From positions 4,278,753 through 4,342,752 of the forward strand of contig NC_085135.1 of NCBI RefSeq assembly GCF_030269925.1: a stretch of DNA of 64,000 nucleotides, written 5' to 3'. The notes under the pieces were generated by a model. It was given only the letters and a program-made list of their open reading frames with translations, did not search any database and had not been told where the DNA came from. Shown here one piece after another: positions 18,893-29,411 of this stretch. The DNA comes from Bombyx mori (taxonomy: Eukaryota; Arthropoda; Insecta; Lepidoptera; Bombycidae). Each line of letters begins with the position of its first letter. Positions within the stretch are counted from its first letter, which is position 1. Made by a program: the position numbers and the translations under genes.

Positions 18893-20673
18893 TTTTTTAT
18901 GATTGAAAGATTACTGGTGGCCCGGAGGCCTTTCCAGTTTCACCAGGACAGGTGGGCGAGCAAAGGCTCAGCCAGAAGGGGTGGGATTTGCTAACAGCTG
19001 CCCGAGCGCCTCCGAAGGAGACCTAACAACTCAAGAGCAACTGCTTCGCGAATGAATCTACTGCCGGATCGAAATTGCGACCTGCTGAGAAGATCCGGCG
19101 AGAAACTCAGCGAGCTGATGCATGGGTTAGGTTGCACGTCGACCTCTTTGTCGAGTTCGACGAGTACGGTTACCGGGGTTCCTCAGCCTGCTCCTAGTGT
19201 TAGAGCTGAAGGTATCTAATGCAAGAGTTATTGGATCTGATGGATCCGTAAGGACCTGTCTAGGGCGTCGACGGTGACTGGCTCCTGCATGATCAGGATT
19301 CGGGGCGTAGTTAGCGACGGCAACGATAAGGCTATTATCATGACGCATAGTCTTATCGAAGTACCGTTCTGACGCTGATTTCATGTATTTCTGGACTGAT
19401 TCGAGGCCCAGGTCGTCGTGTAGGTCAACGCTCCTCACGAACCACGGAGCCCCAACAGCTAACCTGCAAAAGCGGGATTGTAGAGATTGGAGGGTGTCTA
19501 TGTGTGTGCGGGCCGTGAGCGAACACCACACTCGCGTAAGTCATGACGGGCCTTATGCAAGTTTTGTAAGGTGTCACCTTGTTCCGAAGGGACATTTTAC
19601 TCCGTTTACATATCATGGGGTAAAGTCTGCCGAGAATAAACGCGGCACGATCGCGAACTGTTTTAATATGCGGGTGGAATGTCATAGATGCATCCAGGGT
19701 GACACCCAGGTACTTGACCTTCCTGGCCCAGGGTATAGGTATATATAGGTTGACCGAAGAGAGTGATCGGGGGTGTGATATTTCTCCTCCTAATGCGTGA
19801 GGAAATAAGCGGTGAGTTTCCCCTTTGAAATAGCACTGCTGTGCTTTTCGCTGGGTTGATGTCTATGCGCCATTTTCTGAACCACTGTCGAGGGTTAGCG
19901 CTGCGCTCTGGAGTTTACTCGCGATTAGGGACTTTTTTCTACTTGAGTAGTAGACGGTTGTGTCGTCAGCAAATAAGGCTGGCTAGCTGGGTCGGCGGCG
20001 ACCGGGGAATATCGTTAATAAATAAACTAAATAGGAGCGGAGAGAGAACGGAGCCTTTCGGGACTCCAGCCGTGAGTGGTTGCGGGGAGGAGCGGGTTCC
20101 CTCTACTCGATATCGAAAAGAGCGGTTAGACAGGAAGTCCCGTATGATGAGCACGAGACTGTCCGGTACGCCCATGTTGAATAGTTTGAAAATCAAACCG
20201 TTGTGCCAGACTTTGTCGAACGCTTTTGCGACGTCGAAGAAGAGAGCTCCCGTGTATAACGGTTTTGGTCGATTAAGCCCCACAAGAATGTGCTCCGTGA
20301 GGCGGTGCACCTGTTGAACGCATGAGTGATTTGTACGGAATCTGAATTGTTCATCGATGAGAATGCCCTTGGATGAGACGAAGTTTCTGAGGCGTTTGTA
20401 GAGCAGACGCTCATACAGTTTGCCTAGAGGCATGAGGAGGCTAATTGGGCGGTAGCTCGTCGGATGATTTTTTGGTTTACCGGGTTTATGTATGCCGATA
20501 ACGTCCGCTTCTTTCCACACCGCGGGAAAGATACAGTTCGCCATAGCGGCATTGAAAATAGATGCCAACATCACGATGAGTTGGACGGGTAGAAGTTTAA
20601 TAACGCGGTTGGATATACCGTCGGAACCGGGAGCCTTGCGGTCATTGATCAAGTCTTTAACTTCCATCGGGGT
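18893..20673 (-). mobile_element. Jockey-clade LINE copy J1, 5'-truncated and degraded
   Basis: Minus-strand copy of the jockey family seen complete at 23081 and 29007. The 3' end is the T run at 18893, followed by the family 3' UTR word actggtggcccggaggcc. The coding remains cover the RT from APGSDGISNRVIKLL (about 20560-20650) to the C-terminus (about 19130), but are broken into at least three frames (19127-19531, 19425-19685, 19966-20676) by small indels. It is the oldest-looking jockey copy in the window. Confidence 0.88.
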
Positions 20674-20676
20674 CAA

Positions 20677-20839
20677 CCACGACTCTGTCCACGTACCGCT
20701 ATTTTATACAGTGGCGTTACGGAGTCTACCCTACATTTTGTGATATTTATCAAAACAACATTTCATCATTTAAAATAGTAGTCAAAACAACGTCTTTAAT
20801 ATTACTAAAAGTCGTTAATCGTAAACCACGACATATATA
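20677..20839 (+). repeat. Right copy of about 160-bp direct repeat
   Basis: Partner of 18732-18889. The mariner at 20840-22149 is inserted at a TA at its right end. Confidence 0.85.
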
Positions 20840-22149
20840 ACTAGTCAGGTCATAAGTATTGTCACACAGTAAAAACTTTTCTTTTAGAATGCTGGCCACA
20901 AAAAAGTTTATTGAATTCGAATTTCGAATTGTTCATGAAAATAAAAATGTATACTTTTAGAATTTTACTCATTTTTAAATATGGAGTGGACACTTAAAGA
21001 AGACCGTGTTGCAGTTATTGCGTTGCATCGTTGCGGTTACGCGCCAATTCATATTTTTAACATACTGAAAAATTTGAATATAACCAAAAGATTCGTTTAT
21101 CGTACCATCAAACGATACAATGAAGACGGTATCTAGTGTAGATGACAGGTCAAGAAGTGGTCGCCCTCGGTCTGTTAGGACTCCAGCAGTGATAAAAGCT
21201 GTGAAGGCGCGAATTCAAAGAAATCCCAAACGTAAGCAGAAACTGTTGGCCCTTCAGATGGGGTTAAGCAGAACCACGGTGAAAAGAGTGTTAAATGAAG
21301 ACTTAGGGCTTCGGGCATATCGAAGAAAAACAGAACATCGTTTGAATGCTCGTCTAATGGACCTGAGACTGAAGAGATGCCGCGCTTTGTTGAAGCGGCA
21401 CGCGGGAAAAAAATATCGGGAAATTCTTTTTTCGGATGAAAAATTTTTTACCGTAGAAGAGAGCTACAACAAACAAAATGATAAGGTGTACGCACACAGT
21501 AAAGAAGAAGCGAGCAACCGTATTCCGCGTGTCCAACGAGGTCATTTTCCATCCTCGCTCATGGTATGGTTGGGAGTTTCTTATTGGGGCTTAACAGAGG
21601 TACATTTTTGTGAGAAAGGTGTAAAAACGAATGCAGCTGTGTATCAAAATACAGTCCTGACAAACCTTGTGGAACCTGTTTCTCATACCATGTTCAATAA
21701 CAGGCACTGGGTATTCCAACAAGATTCGGCACCAGCTCATAGAGCGAAGAGCACACAAGACTGGCTGGCGGCGCGTGAAATCGACTTCATCCGGCACGAA
21801 GACTGGCCCTCCTCCAGTCCAGATTTGAATCCGTTAGATTACAAGATATGGCAACACTTGGAGGAAAAGGCGTGCTCAAAGCCTCATCCCAATTTGGAGT
21901 CATTCAAGACATCCTTGATTAAGGCAGCCGCCGATATTGACATGGACCTCGTTCGTGCTGCGATAGACGACTGGCTGCGCAGATTGAAGGCCTGTATTCA
22001 AAATCACGGAGGTCATTTTGAATAAACTTTATGTCATAAGAATCTATGTTTTGTTCAGTTCATTTTGGTATATGAATGGTTACATAATGAATAAACTTGT
22101 TTCAATTATTTTACATTAAACATGTGACAGAATTTATGACCTGACTAGG
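20840..22149 (+). mobile_element. DD37D mariner (maT/Bmmar1-like), copy 1
   Basis: About 1310 bp with terminal inverted repeats of about 28 bp (ctagtcaggtcataag at the left; its near complement ends ctgactagg at 22149), flanked by TA on both sides. The left-most base reads a where copy 2 has c. It carries a transposase gene with one 4-base insertion. A second copy lies at 39484-40774 in the opposite orientation. Confidence 0.92.
20981..22025 (+). pseudogene. Mariner transposase, frameshifted (copy 1)
   Basis: Encodes the cut-and-paste transposase. It starts MEWTLKEDRVAVIALH at 20981 with a helix-turn-helix N-terminus, then GRPRSVRT (the GRPR motif of mariners). Catalytic residues: D in LFSDEKFF (about 21435), D in QQDSAPAHRA (about 21723) and D in SPDLNPLDYKIW (about 21838); the last two are separated by 37 residues, giving DD37D. 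Compared with copy 2, four extra bases (ggta) at about 21127-21130 shift the frame after IKRYNED. Beyond that point the frame is intact to TAA at 22025, so a single event disables it. Confidence 0.9.
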
Positions 22150-22415
22150 TATATTTATATACAAGAATTGCTCGTTTAAAGATATAAGATATACATAAAT
22201 ATATACATATAAAATATATATGTCGGCGCAAATATGACCTACTGATCGTCAACTAATTACTCTGTGATAAGAAATTGATGTTAAACAGTTCCTTTTATTG
22301 TAATTTCAATACTTTAAAAACGTGTAAACCCGCTCACGTGTTTGAAAAACGTGTAAACACGCTCACGGGTACGAAGCCCCATAAATACGGCCGTGCTGTC
22401 TAGCGCTCGTTGATT
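22150..22415. other. Non-coding spacer with short tandem repeat
   Basis: AT-rich, with two adjacent copies of a roughly 30-base unit (aacgtgtaaac-cgctcacg at about 22319 and 22349). No gene seen. Confidence 0.5.
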
Positions 22416-23080
22416 CCCGCTCGATCCTCCCGCGCTCGCTAATATCGAAGCATCAGTGTGCCGAATCTCACTGACGGGACACGCGCCGATCGTTATCGCG
22501 TCCGTTTATCTTCCACCGGATAAGATCGTTCTAAGCAGTGATATCGAGGCGCTGCTCGGTATGGGGAGCTCTGTCATTCTGGCGGGCGACCTAAATTGTA
22601 AACACATCAGGCGGAACTCACACACCACAACCCCGAATGGCAGGCGGCTTGACGCGTTAGTCGATGATCTCGCCTTCGATATCGTCGCTCCGCTAACCCC
22701 GACTAAATATCGCGCATCGCCCGGATATACTCGACATAGCGTTATTAAAAAACGTAACTCAGCGCTTACACTCGATCGAAGTAGTTTCAGAGTTAGATTC
22801 AGACCACCGTCCCGTCGTTATGAAGCTCGGTCGCGCTCCCGATTCCGTTCCCGTCACGAGGACTGTGGTGGATTGGCACACGCTGGGCATCAGCCTGGCT
22901 GAATCTGATCCACCATCGCTCCCGTTTAACCCGGTTTCTACCCCGTCTCCTCAGGATACCGCTGAAGCCATAGACATCTTAACGTCACACATCACCTCGA
23001 CATTAGATAGGTCATCGAAACAAGTTGTAGCGGAGGACTTCCTTCACCGCTTCAAATTGTCCGACGATATTAGGGAACTC
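22416..23080 (+). pseudogene. J2 endonuclease fragment
   Basis: Covers the jockey endonuclease from VCRISLTGHAPIVIAS through VILAGDLNCKH. Compared with J4, 11 bases are missing at about 22699, so the text after APLTPT is out of frame until about 22800, where SDHRPVVMKLGRAPDS is read in the frame starting at 22820. The fragment ends at TTAGGGAACTC, the target of J3. Confidence 0.8.
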
Positions 23081-23326
23081 TTTTTTTTTTTTTTTTTTAT
23101 GATTGAGAGATTACTGGTGGCCCGAAGGCCTTTCCAGTTTCACCAGGACAGGTGGGCGAGCAAAGGCTCAGCCAGGAGGGGTGGGATTTGCTAACAGCTG
23201 CCCGAGCGCCTCCGAAGGAGACCTAACAACTCAAGAGCAATTGCTTCGCGAATGAATCTACTACCGGATCGGAATCGCGACCCGCTGAGAAGATCCGGCG
23301 AGAAACTCAGCGGGCTGATGCATGGG

Positions 23327-26209
23327 CTAGGTTGCACGTCGACCTCTTTGTCGAGTTCGACGAGTACGGTTACTGGGGTCCCTAAGCCTGCTCCTAGTAT
23401 TAAAGCTGAAGGCATCTAATGCAAAGGTTATTGGATCTGATGGATCCGTAAGGACGTGTCTAGGGCGTCGACGGTGACTGGGTCCTGCATGATCAGGATT
23501 CGGTGAGTAGTCAGCGGCGGCAACGATAAGGCGATTATCATGACGCATAGCCTTATCGAAGTACCGTTCCGACGCTGACTTCATGTATTTCTGGATTGAT
23601 TCAAGGCCCAGGTTGTCGTGTAGGTCAACGTTCCTCACGAACCACGGAGCCCCGACGGCTAACCTGCAAAAGCGGGATTGTAGGGATTGGAGGGTGTCTA
23701 TGTGTGTGCGGGCCGCGTGAGCGAACACCACACTCGCGTAAGTCATGACGGGCCTTATGCAAGTTTTGTAAAGTGTCACCTTGTTCCGAAGGGACATTTT
23801 ACTCCGCTTACAGATCATGGGATAGAGTCTGCCGAGAATGAATGCGGCACGGTCGCGGACTGTTTTTATGTGTGGGCGGAATGTCATGGATGCATCCAGG
23901 GTGACTCCCAGGTACTTAACCTTCCTGACCCAGGGTATAGGTTGGCCGAAGAGGGTGATCGGGGGAGTGATATTTCTCCTCCTAATGCGGGAGGAAATAA
24001 GCGGTGAGTTTCCCCTTTGAAATAACACTGCTGCGCTTTTCGCCGGGTTGATGTCTATGCGCCATTTTCGGAACCACTGTCCGAGGGCTAACGCTGCGCT
24101 CTGGAGTTTACTCGCGATTAGGGACTTGTTTCTACTTGAGTAGTAAACGGTTGTGTCGTCAGCGAATAAGGCTAGCTGGGTCGGCGGCGACCGGGGAATA
24201 TCATTAATAAATAAACTAAATAGGAGCGGTGAGAGAACGGAGCCTTGCGGCACTCCAGCCGTGAGTGGTCGCGGGGAGGAGCGGGTTCCCTCTACTCGAT
24301 ATCGAAAAGAGCGGTTCGACAAGAAGTCCCGTATGATGAGCACGAGACTATCCGGCACGCCCATGTTGAATAGTTTGAAAATCAAACCGTTGTGCCAGAC
24401 TTTGTCGAACGCTTTTGCGACGTCGAAGAAGAGAGCTCCCGTGTATAACGGTTTTGGTCGATTAAGCCCCACAAGAATGTGCTCCGTGAGGCGGTGCACC
24501 TGTTGAACGCATGAGTGATTTGTACGGAATCCGAATTGTTCATCGATGAGAATGCCCTTGGATGAGACGAAGTCTCTGAGACGTTTGTAGAGCAGACGCT
24601 CATACAGTTTGCCTAGAGACATGAGGAGGCTAATCGGGCGGTAACTCGTCGGATTATTTTTTGGTTTACCGGGTTTGTGTATGCCGATAACGTCCGCTTC
24701 TTTCCACACCGTGGGAAAGATACAGTTAGCCTTAGCGGCATTGAAAATAGATGCCAACATCACGATGAGTTGGACGGGTAAAAGTTTAATAACGCGGTTA
24801 GATATACCGTCGGAACCGGGAGCCTTGCGAGGACGTAGGTCTTTGATCAGGTCTTTAACTTCCATTGAGGTGACGGGCGGTAACGCGTCCAAGGGTGGCA
24901 AGGAGGCTCTGCGTTCTACCTCACTGTCTACTAATTCTACATGAACAGGGTCCACGGATTGAGTGCTGGGCGTGCACTGGGTTTGCAATGTATCGGCCAG
25001 CAGCTCTGCTTTTTCGTCATCATCAAAGGCCGCGAGTCGGCCTGAGGGGCCTACGAGAGGGGGCATAGTTACTACCGTATCCGATTTGAGAGTACGAGCT
25101 AAGCGGTAGTAAGACCTTTGGGAGGGCGCGAGTCCTTCTAAGAAATCAGACCATCGGGCATCTCGGACTTCGGCGATGCGAGACTTTACGTCGCGTTGTA
25201 GGGCACGCATTCGAATACGATTTTCCGCGGTAGGATACCTATCGTACGCACGGATCGAGGCGTTCTTAGCTCTAAGGAGTTCCCTAATATCGTCGGGCAA
25301 TATGAAGTGGTGAAGGAAGTCCTCCGCTACAACTTGCTTCGATGACCTATCTAATGTCGAGGTGATGTGTGACGTTACGATGTCTATGGCTTCAGCGGTA
25401 TCCTGAGGAGACGGGATAGAGTCCGAACTAAACGGAAGCGATGGTGGATCAGATTCAGCCAGGCTGATGCCCAGCGTGTGCCAATCCACCACAGTCCTCG
25501 TGACCGGAACGGAATCGGGAGCGCGACCGAGCTTCATAATGACGGGTCGATGGTCTGAATCTAACTCTGAAACTACTTCAATCGAATGTAAGCGCAGAGT
25601 TACGTTTTTTAATAACGCTATGTCGAGTATATCCGGGCGATGCGCGATATTTAGCGGGTAGTGAGTCGGGGTCAGCGGAGCGACGATATCGAAGGCGAGA
25701 TCATCGACTAACGCGTCGAGGCGCCTGCCATTAGGGGTTGAGGTGTGAGAGTTCCACCTGACGTGTTTACAATTTAGGTCACCCGCCAGAATGACAGAGC
25801 TTCCCATGCCGAGCAGCGCCTCGATATCACTACTTAGAACGATTTTATCCGGTGGAAGATAAACGGACGCGATAACGATCGGCGCGTGTCCAGTCAATGA
25901 GATTCGGCATACTGATGCTTCGATGTTAGAAAGCGCGGGGGGGTTGAGTGGGACGCAATGCAGGGCTCTTCTATAGTAAATGACGGTACCACCACCACGA
26001 GCAGTGAGCCTGTCGTTCCTAACCATGTTGTAGTTCGCAATTTTAGGGTCGCGGCGCGCGGGCTTAAGCAGGGTCTCCTGCACCAAAAAGATGTCAATTT
26101 GATGGTCACGCAAAAAATCACAAACCTGATCACGTTGATTTGCGAGACCGTAAGCGTTAAAAAATCCTATCGTTACGAATAGGGGCTTGATTCTACTTAT
26201 GTACGCCAT
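23327..26209 (-). CDS. J3 ORF2: endonuclease and reverse transcriptase
   Basis: An intact 960-codon frame. Residues about 1-230 are the apurinic-type endonuclease (FFNAYGLANQRDQV, VQETLLK, VILAGDLNCKHVRWNS, and SDHRPVIMKLG with the catalytic His). The reverse transcriptase runs over about residues 470-740: RKAPGSDGISNRVIK, SYRPISLLMSLGKL, FFDVAKAFDKVWH, GVPQGSVLSPLLF and the catalytic FADD. A C-terminal region with MTYASVVFAH and PWFVRNVDLH ends Arg-rich. The protein nicks the target and copies element RNA at the nick. It starts at ATG 26209, three bases after the ORF1 stop (TAATCAATG), so translation by reinitiation is likely. No lesion is visible. Confidence 0.92.
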   Translation of the reverse strand: MAYISRIKPLFVTIGFFNAYGLANQRDQVCDFLRDHQIDIFLVQETLLKPARRDPKIANYNMVRNDRLTARGGGTVIYYRRALHCVPLNPPALSNIEASVCRISLTGHAPIVIASVYLPPDKIVLSSDIEALLGMGSSVILAGDLNCKHVRWNSHTSTPNGRRLDALVDDLAFDIVAPLTPTHYPLNIAHRPDILDIALLKNVTLRLHSIEVVSELDSDHRPVIMKLGRAPDSVPVTRTVVDWHTLGISLAESDPPSLPFSSDSIPSPQDTAEAIDIVTSHITSTLDRSSKQVVAEDFLHHFILPDDIRELLRAKNASIRAYDRYPTAENRIRMRALQRDVKSRIAEVRDARWSDFLEGLAPSQRSYYRLARTLKSDTVVTMPPLVGPSGRLAAFDDDEKAELLADTLQTQCTPSTQSVDPVHVELVDSEVERRASLPPLDALPPVTSMEVKDLIKDLRPRKAPGSDGISNRVIKLLPVQLIVMLASIFNAAKANCIFPTVWKEADVIGIHKPGKPKNNPTSYRPISLLMSLGKLYERLLYKRLRDFVSSKGILIDEQFGFRTNHSCVQQVHRLTEHILVGLNRPKPLYTGALFFDVAKAFDKVWHNGLIFKLFNMGVPDSLVLIIRDFLSNRSFRYRVEGTRSSPRPLTAGVPQGSVLSPLLFSLFINDIPRSPPTQLALFADDTTVYYSSRNKSLIASKLQSAALALGQWFRKWRIDINPAKSAAVLFQRGNSPLISSRIRRRNITPPITLFGQPIPWVRKVKYLGVTLDASMTFRPHIKTVRDRAAFILGRLYPMICKRSKMSLRNKVTLYKTCIRPVMTYASVVFAHAARTHIDTLQSLQSRFCRLAVGAPWFVRNVDLHDNLGLESIQKYMKSASERYFDKAMRHDNRLIVAAADYSPNPDHAGPSHRRRPRHVLTDPSDPITFALDAFSFNTRSRLRDPSNRTRRTRQRGRRAT

Positions 26210-26212
26210 TGA

Positions 26213-27813
26213 TTACCGGCGGAGTGAGGGGAGGACGTACGTATTTAACGACGCGTATACGTCAGCGTATTCTTGCACAACGGCGATGAAGTGTTGTGCA
26301 GTGGAGGCGGCGCGAATGGCGTCGCCCAAAGCATTAACGCGGTCAAAGTTGATCGACTGAAAAAAGTCGATCGCTAGAGCGAGATTGTCGGACGCGGTCG
26401 GAGGGCAGGTCGCGGGGGAGGGACGAGTCGCGGGGGAGGGACGTATCGCGGGGGTGGGACGAGTCGCGGGGGAGAGAGTTGTAGCCGTGTTCGTGTACGG
26501 CAACGGCTTAGCCCAGGCCGAGACGCTGGGCACCGACGCCGGCACAAAAGCAGGCTTAGCCTTCGGCACAGAGGGTGCCGTGGCTTTGATGTCTGGGCCG
26601 AAAGCTCGGAGGCGGTTTTGGCGGGCGACGCGGCGATTTATTTTAGGGGCTCGGGGGCAACCACGGTAGTTCGCGGGGTGACCCTGTGTTCGGCACAGGA
26701 CGCAGCTAGGCGGTTCCGTAGCGGTTTTTTGATCGCGAGTGCAAAGGCTCGTGGCGTGATCGCCCAAACACTTGACGCATCGGGAGCGCGCGTGACAATT
26801 ACGGGAAGAGTGCCCGTACAACTGACAGTTATGGCACTGGCTCGGAGTGCCTTTTTTATGGGGGGTTTCGACGGTTATTCCGGAAAGCCTACAGACTGTT
26901 CGTACGTTGAAAATTTGCTTGCCCTCGGGGGTAGGCTGGAGAGCGACGAGAACCATATTGTATGGCTCCCTCCCGCGTCCTGTGTGCATGCGGTGCACGG
27001 AATTGACCGGCAGACCTTGTTCTAGAAGGTCGGCCTTCACGAGATTGGCATCTAATTCCTTTGGGATGCCGCGTATGACCGCGCGAAGTTCACGCTCCTC
27101 CTGAAGCGTATAAGTGTGGAAACTTATACGCTCCTTTCGGAGGTAGCTTGAGAGGGCCCTATGGTCGTCGGGTGTCGTTAACTTAATTTGAATCCCGTTC
27201 GCGAGGTTACGGGCGCTGATAAAATTAATTTTTTTGGCCTGAAGGGCCAGGGAAACTCGGTCCCAAGCTGCCTTCTCTTGAAGGATTACCGGGGGAGGGG
27301 TCTGAGTTTTATTTTGTGCCACTGGACGCGGCGACGGTGTGGCACGGGCAGGGGGAGCGACGCGTTCGCGGCTTTACTAATTTTAGCGGCCGCGGGAGCT
27401 CGGGACTCCGCAGCGCGCTTCTTACCCTTTTGTACCAGGGTGAATTCATCTGTCGATGAGGCGGGGGCGAGGTCGACCTCCATGTCCGAGTCAGAGTCGG
27501 AGGACGAGGAGGCAGCAGGCTCGGGAGCAGGCGACCTACGGGCAGATGCAGGACGTCCGTCGGACTCTACGGAACCCGCGGATGATCGCGCCAGGGGAGC
27601 GGCGGCCACGGCGGACGACGCAGCAGTTTTACCCACTAGTATAGGCGACGCGGGAGCGGCAGGCATGGCGGACGCTGCGGCGTACGACGCGGGAGCGACG
27701 AGCACGGCGGAATCTGCGAGAGGGCTCACGGCGTGATCGGCCTTGAAAGCCAGCAACTCAGAAGTGAGCTTTGGGTGGCGAAGTCGGAGGAATTCTGTAA
27801 ATTAAGCTTCCAT
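26213..27813 (-). pseudogene. J3 ORF1 (gag-like), disabled
   Basis: The RNA-binding ORF1 protein. Compared with J4, the start ATG at 27811-27813 is followed after two codons by TAA (27802-27804), and about 25 bases are missing near 27345, so the upstream part (27286-27756) and the downstream part (26213-27322) are in different frames. The downstream part keeps the PRE_C2HC-type region (VIRGIPKELDANLVKADLLEQG) and three CCHC knuckles (CHNCQLYGHSSRNC, CVKCLGDHATSLC, CVLCRTQGHPANYRGC), the hallmark of jockey ORF1. The normal C-terminus (EYADVYASLNTYVLPSLRR) is present. Confidence 0.88.
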
Positions 27814-28397
27814 GATGTCTGACCCAGGTGGGGCTGTCCCGGGTCTTAAACACACTCGCCTAGCGGCGAGGCCCCAACTTCTTGGTACTTAGCGGTTCGA
27901 TTGAACACAGGTAGCGATGCGGCACAATTACTGCAGGAAAAAGAAAGAACAACAAAAAAAAGGAAACAACAAAAATAAACCAAAACAAAACAAACACTTC
28001 CAGGAACACACTTTGTCGGCAGATGTGCCACGAACAAAAACCAGGCGAACAATGGCCGGGCGATTGAGTGGTCGATGAGCACGTCCGCAGGCGGCGGGTG
28101 CTTCTGTCGGACTGATTAGGGAACTCCTTAGAGCTAAGAACGCCTCGATACGCGCCTACGACAGGTATCCTACCGCGGAAAATCGTATTCGAATGCGTGC
28201 CCTACAACGCGACGTAAAGTCTCGCATCGCCGAAGTCCGAGATGCCAGATGGTCTGATTTCTTAGAAGGACTCGCGCCCTCCCAAAGGTCTTACTACCGC
28301 TTAGCTCGTACTCTCAAATCGGATACGGTAGTAACTATGCCCCCCCTCGTAGGCCCCTCAGGCCGACTCGCGGCGTTCGATGATGATGAAAAAGCAG

Positions 28398-28401
<4 letters not shown>

Positions 28402-28433
<32 letters not shown>

Positions 28434-28665
28434 TGCTTAGATGGGTGGACGAGCTCACAGCCCACCTGGTGTTAAGTGGTTACTGGAGTCCATAGACATC
28501 TACAACGTAAATGCGCCACCCACCTTGAGAATAAGTTCTAAGGTCTCAAGTAAAGTTACAACGGCTGGCCCACCCTTCGAACCGAAACGCATTACTACTC
28601 CACGGCAGAAATAGGCGGGGTGGTGGTACCTACCCGCGCGGACTCTCAAGAGGTCCTACCACCAG
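28402..28665 (-). mobile_element. Bm1-type SINE, 5'-truncated
   Basis: A long T run, then the reverse complement of the Bm1 3' half: attgcttagatgggtggacg, ccacccaccttgag and cctacccgcgcggac. It lies in J2 between aaaaagcagagct and a decayed copy of the same word (aaaaag-ct), so it inserted by target priming and the right duplicate later lost about five bases. The tRNA-like 5' part is missing. Confidence 0.85.
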
Positions 28666-29411
28666 AAAAAGCTGCTGGCCGATACATTGCAAACCCAGTG
28701 CACGCCCAGCACTCAATCCGTGGACCCTGTTCATGTAGAATTAGTAGACAGTGAGGTAGAACGCAGAGCCTCCTTGCCACCCTCGGATGCGTTACCACCC
28801 GTCACCCCGATAGAAGTTAAAGACTTGATCAAAGACCTACGTCCTCGCAAGGCTCCCGGTTCCGACGGTATATCTAACGGCGTTATTAAACTTCTACCCG
28901 TCCAACTCATCGTGATGTTGGCATCTATTTTCAATGCCGCTATGGCGAACTGTATCTTTCCCGCGGTGTGGAAAGAAGCGGACGTTATCGGCATACATAA
29001 ACCCGGATTCCGATAGAGGCACCCGTCACGTGCGGACGTGCTCATCGACCACTCGATTGCCCGGCCTTTGTTCGCCCGGCTTTTGTTAGCCTGGCCATTG
29101 TTCGCGCGGCCTGTGTTCGTGGTACATCTGCCGACCAAGTGTTTTTTCTGGAAGTTTTTATTTGTTTTGTTTCCTTTTGTTATTTCTGTGTTCGTGGTAC
29201 ATCTGCCGACAAACTGTCTTCCTGGAAGTGTTTAATTGTTTTGTTTCTTTTTGTTATTTCCGTTTTGTTGTGTTCTTCTTTGTCCTGTAGTAATCGTGCC
29301 GCATCGCCACCTGTGTTCAATAGAACCGCTCAGGTCCGAGAAGTTGGGGCCTCGCCTCAAGGCGAGTGTTTTCTAAGACCCAGGGTAGCCCCACCTGGGC
29401 ACGTAGCCATC

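Larger units (their letters stand above)
23081..28114 (-). mobile_element. Full-length jockey-clade LINE J3 (antisense in J2)
   Basis: About 5.03 kb, minus strand, from the poly-A (T run 23081-23098) to the 5' end cagtccgacagaag at about 28114. It is flanked by attagggaactc at 23069-23080 and 28115-28126 (12-bp target duplication) and lies in J2, a copy of its own family. It contains ORF1 (disabled) and an intact ORF2. Length and layout resemble BMC1 of silkworm, but I have not checked the name. Confidence 0.93.

Noticed and set aside
27188..27736. GC-rich open frame on the plus strand opposite J3 ORF1
   Set aside because: It is antisense to the jockey ORF1 coding sequence, and equivalent antisense frames appear opposite J4; a by-product of base composition.
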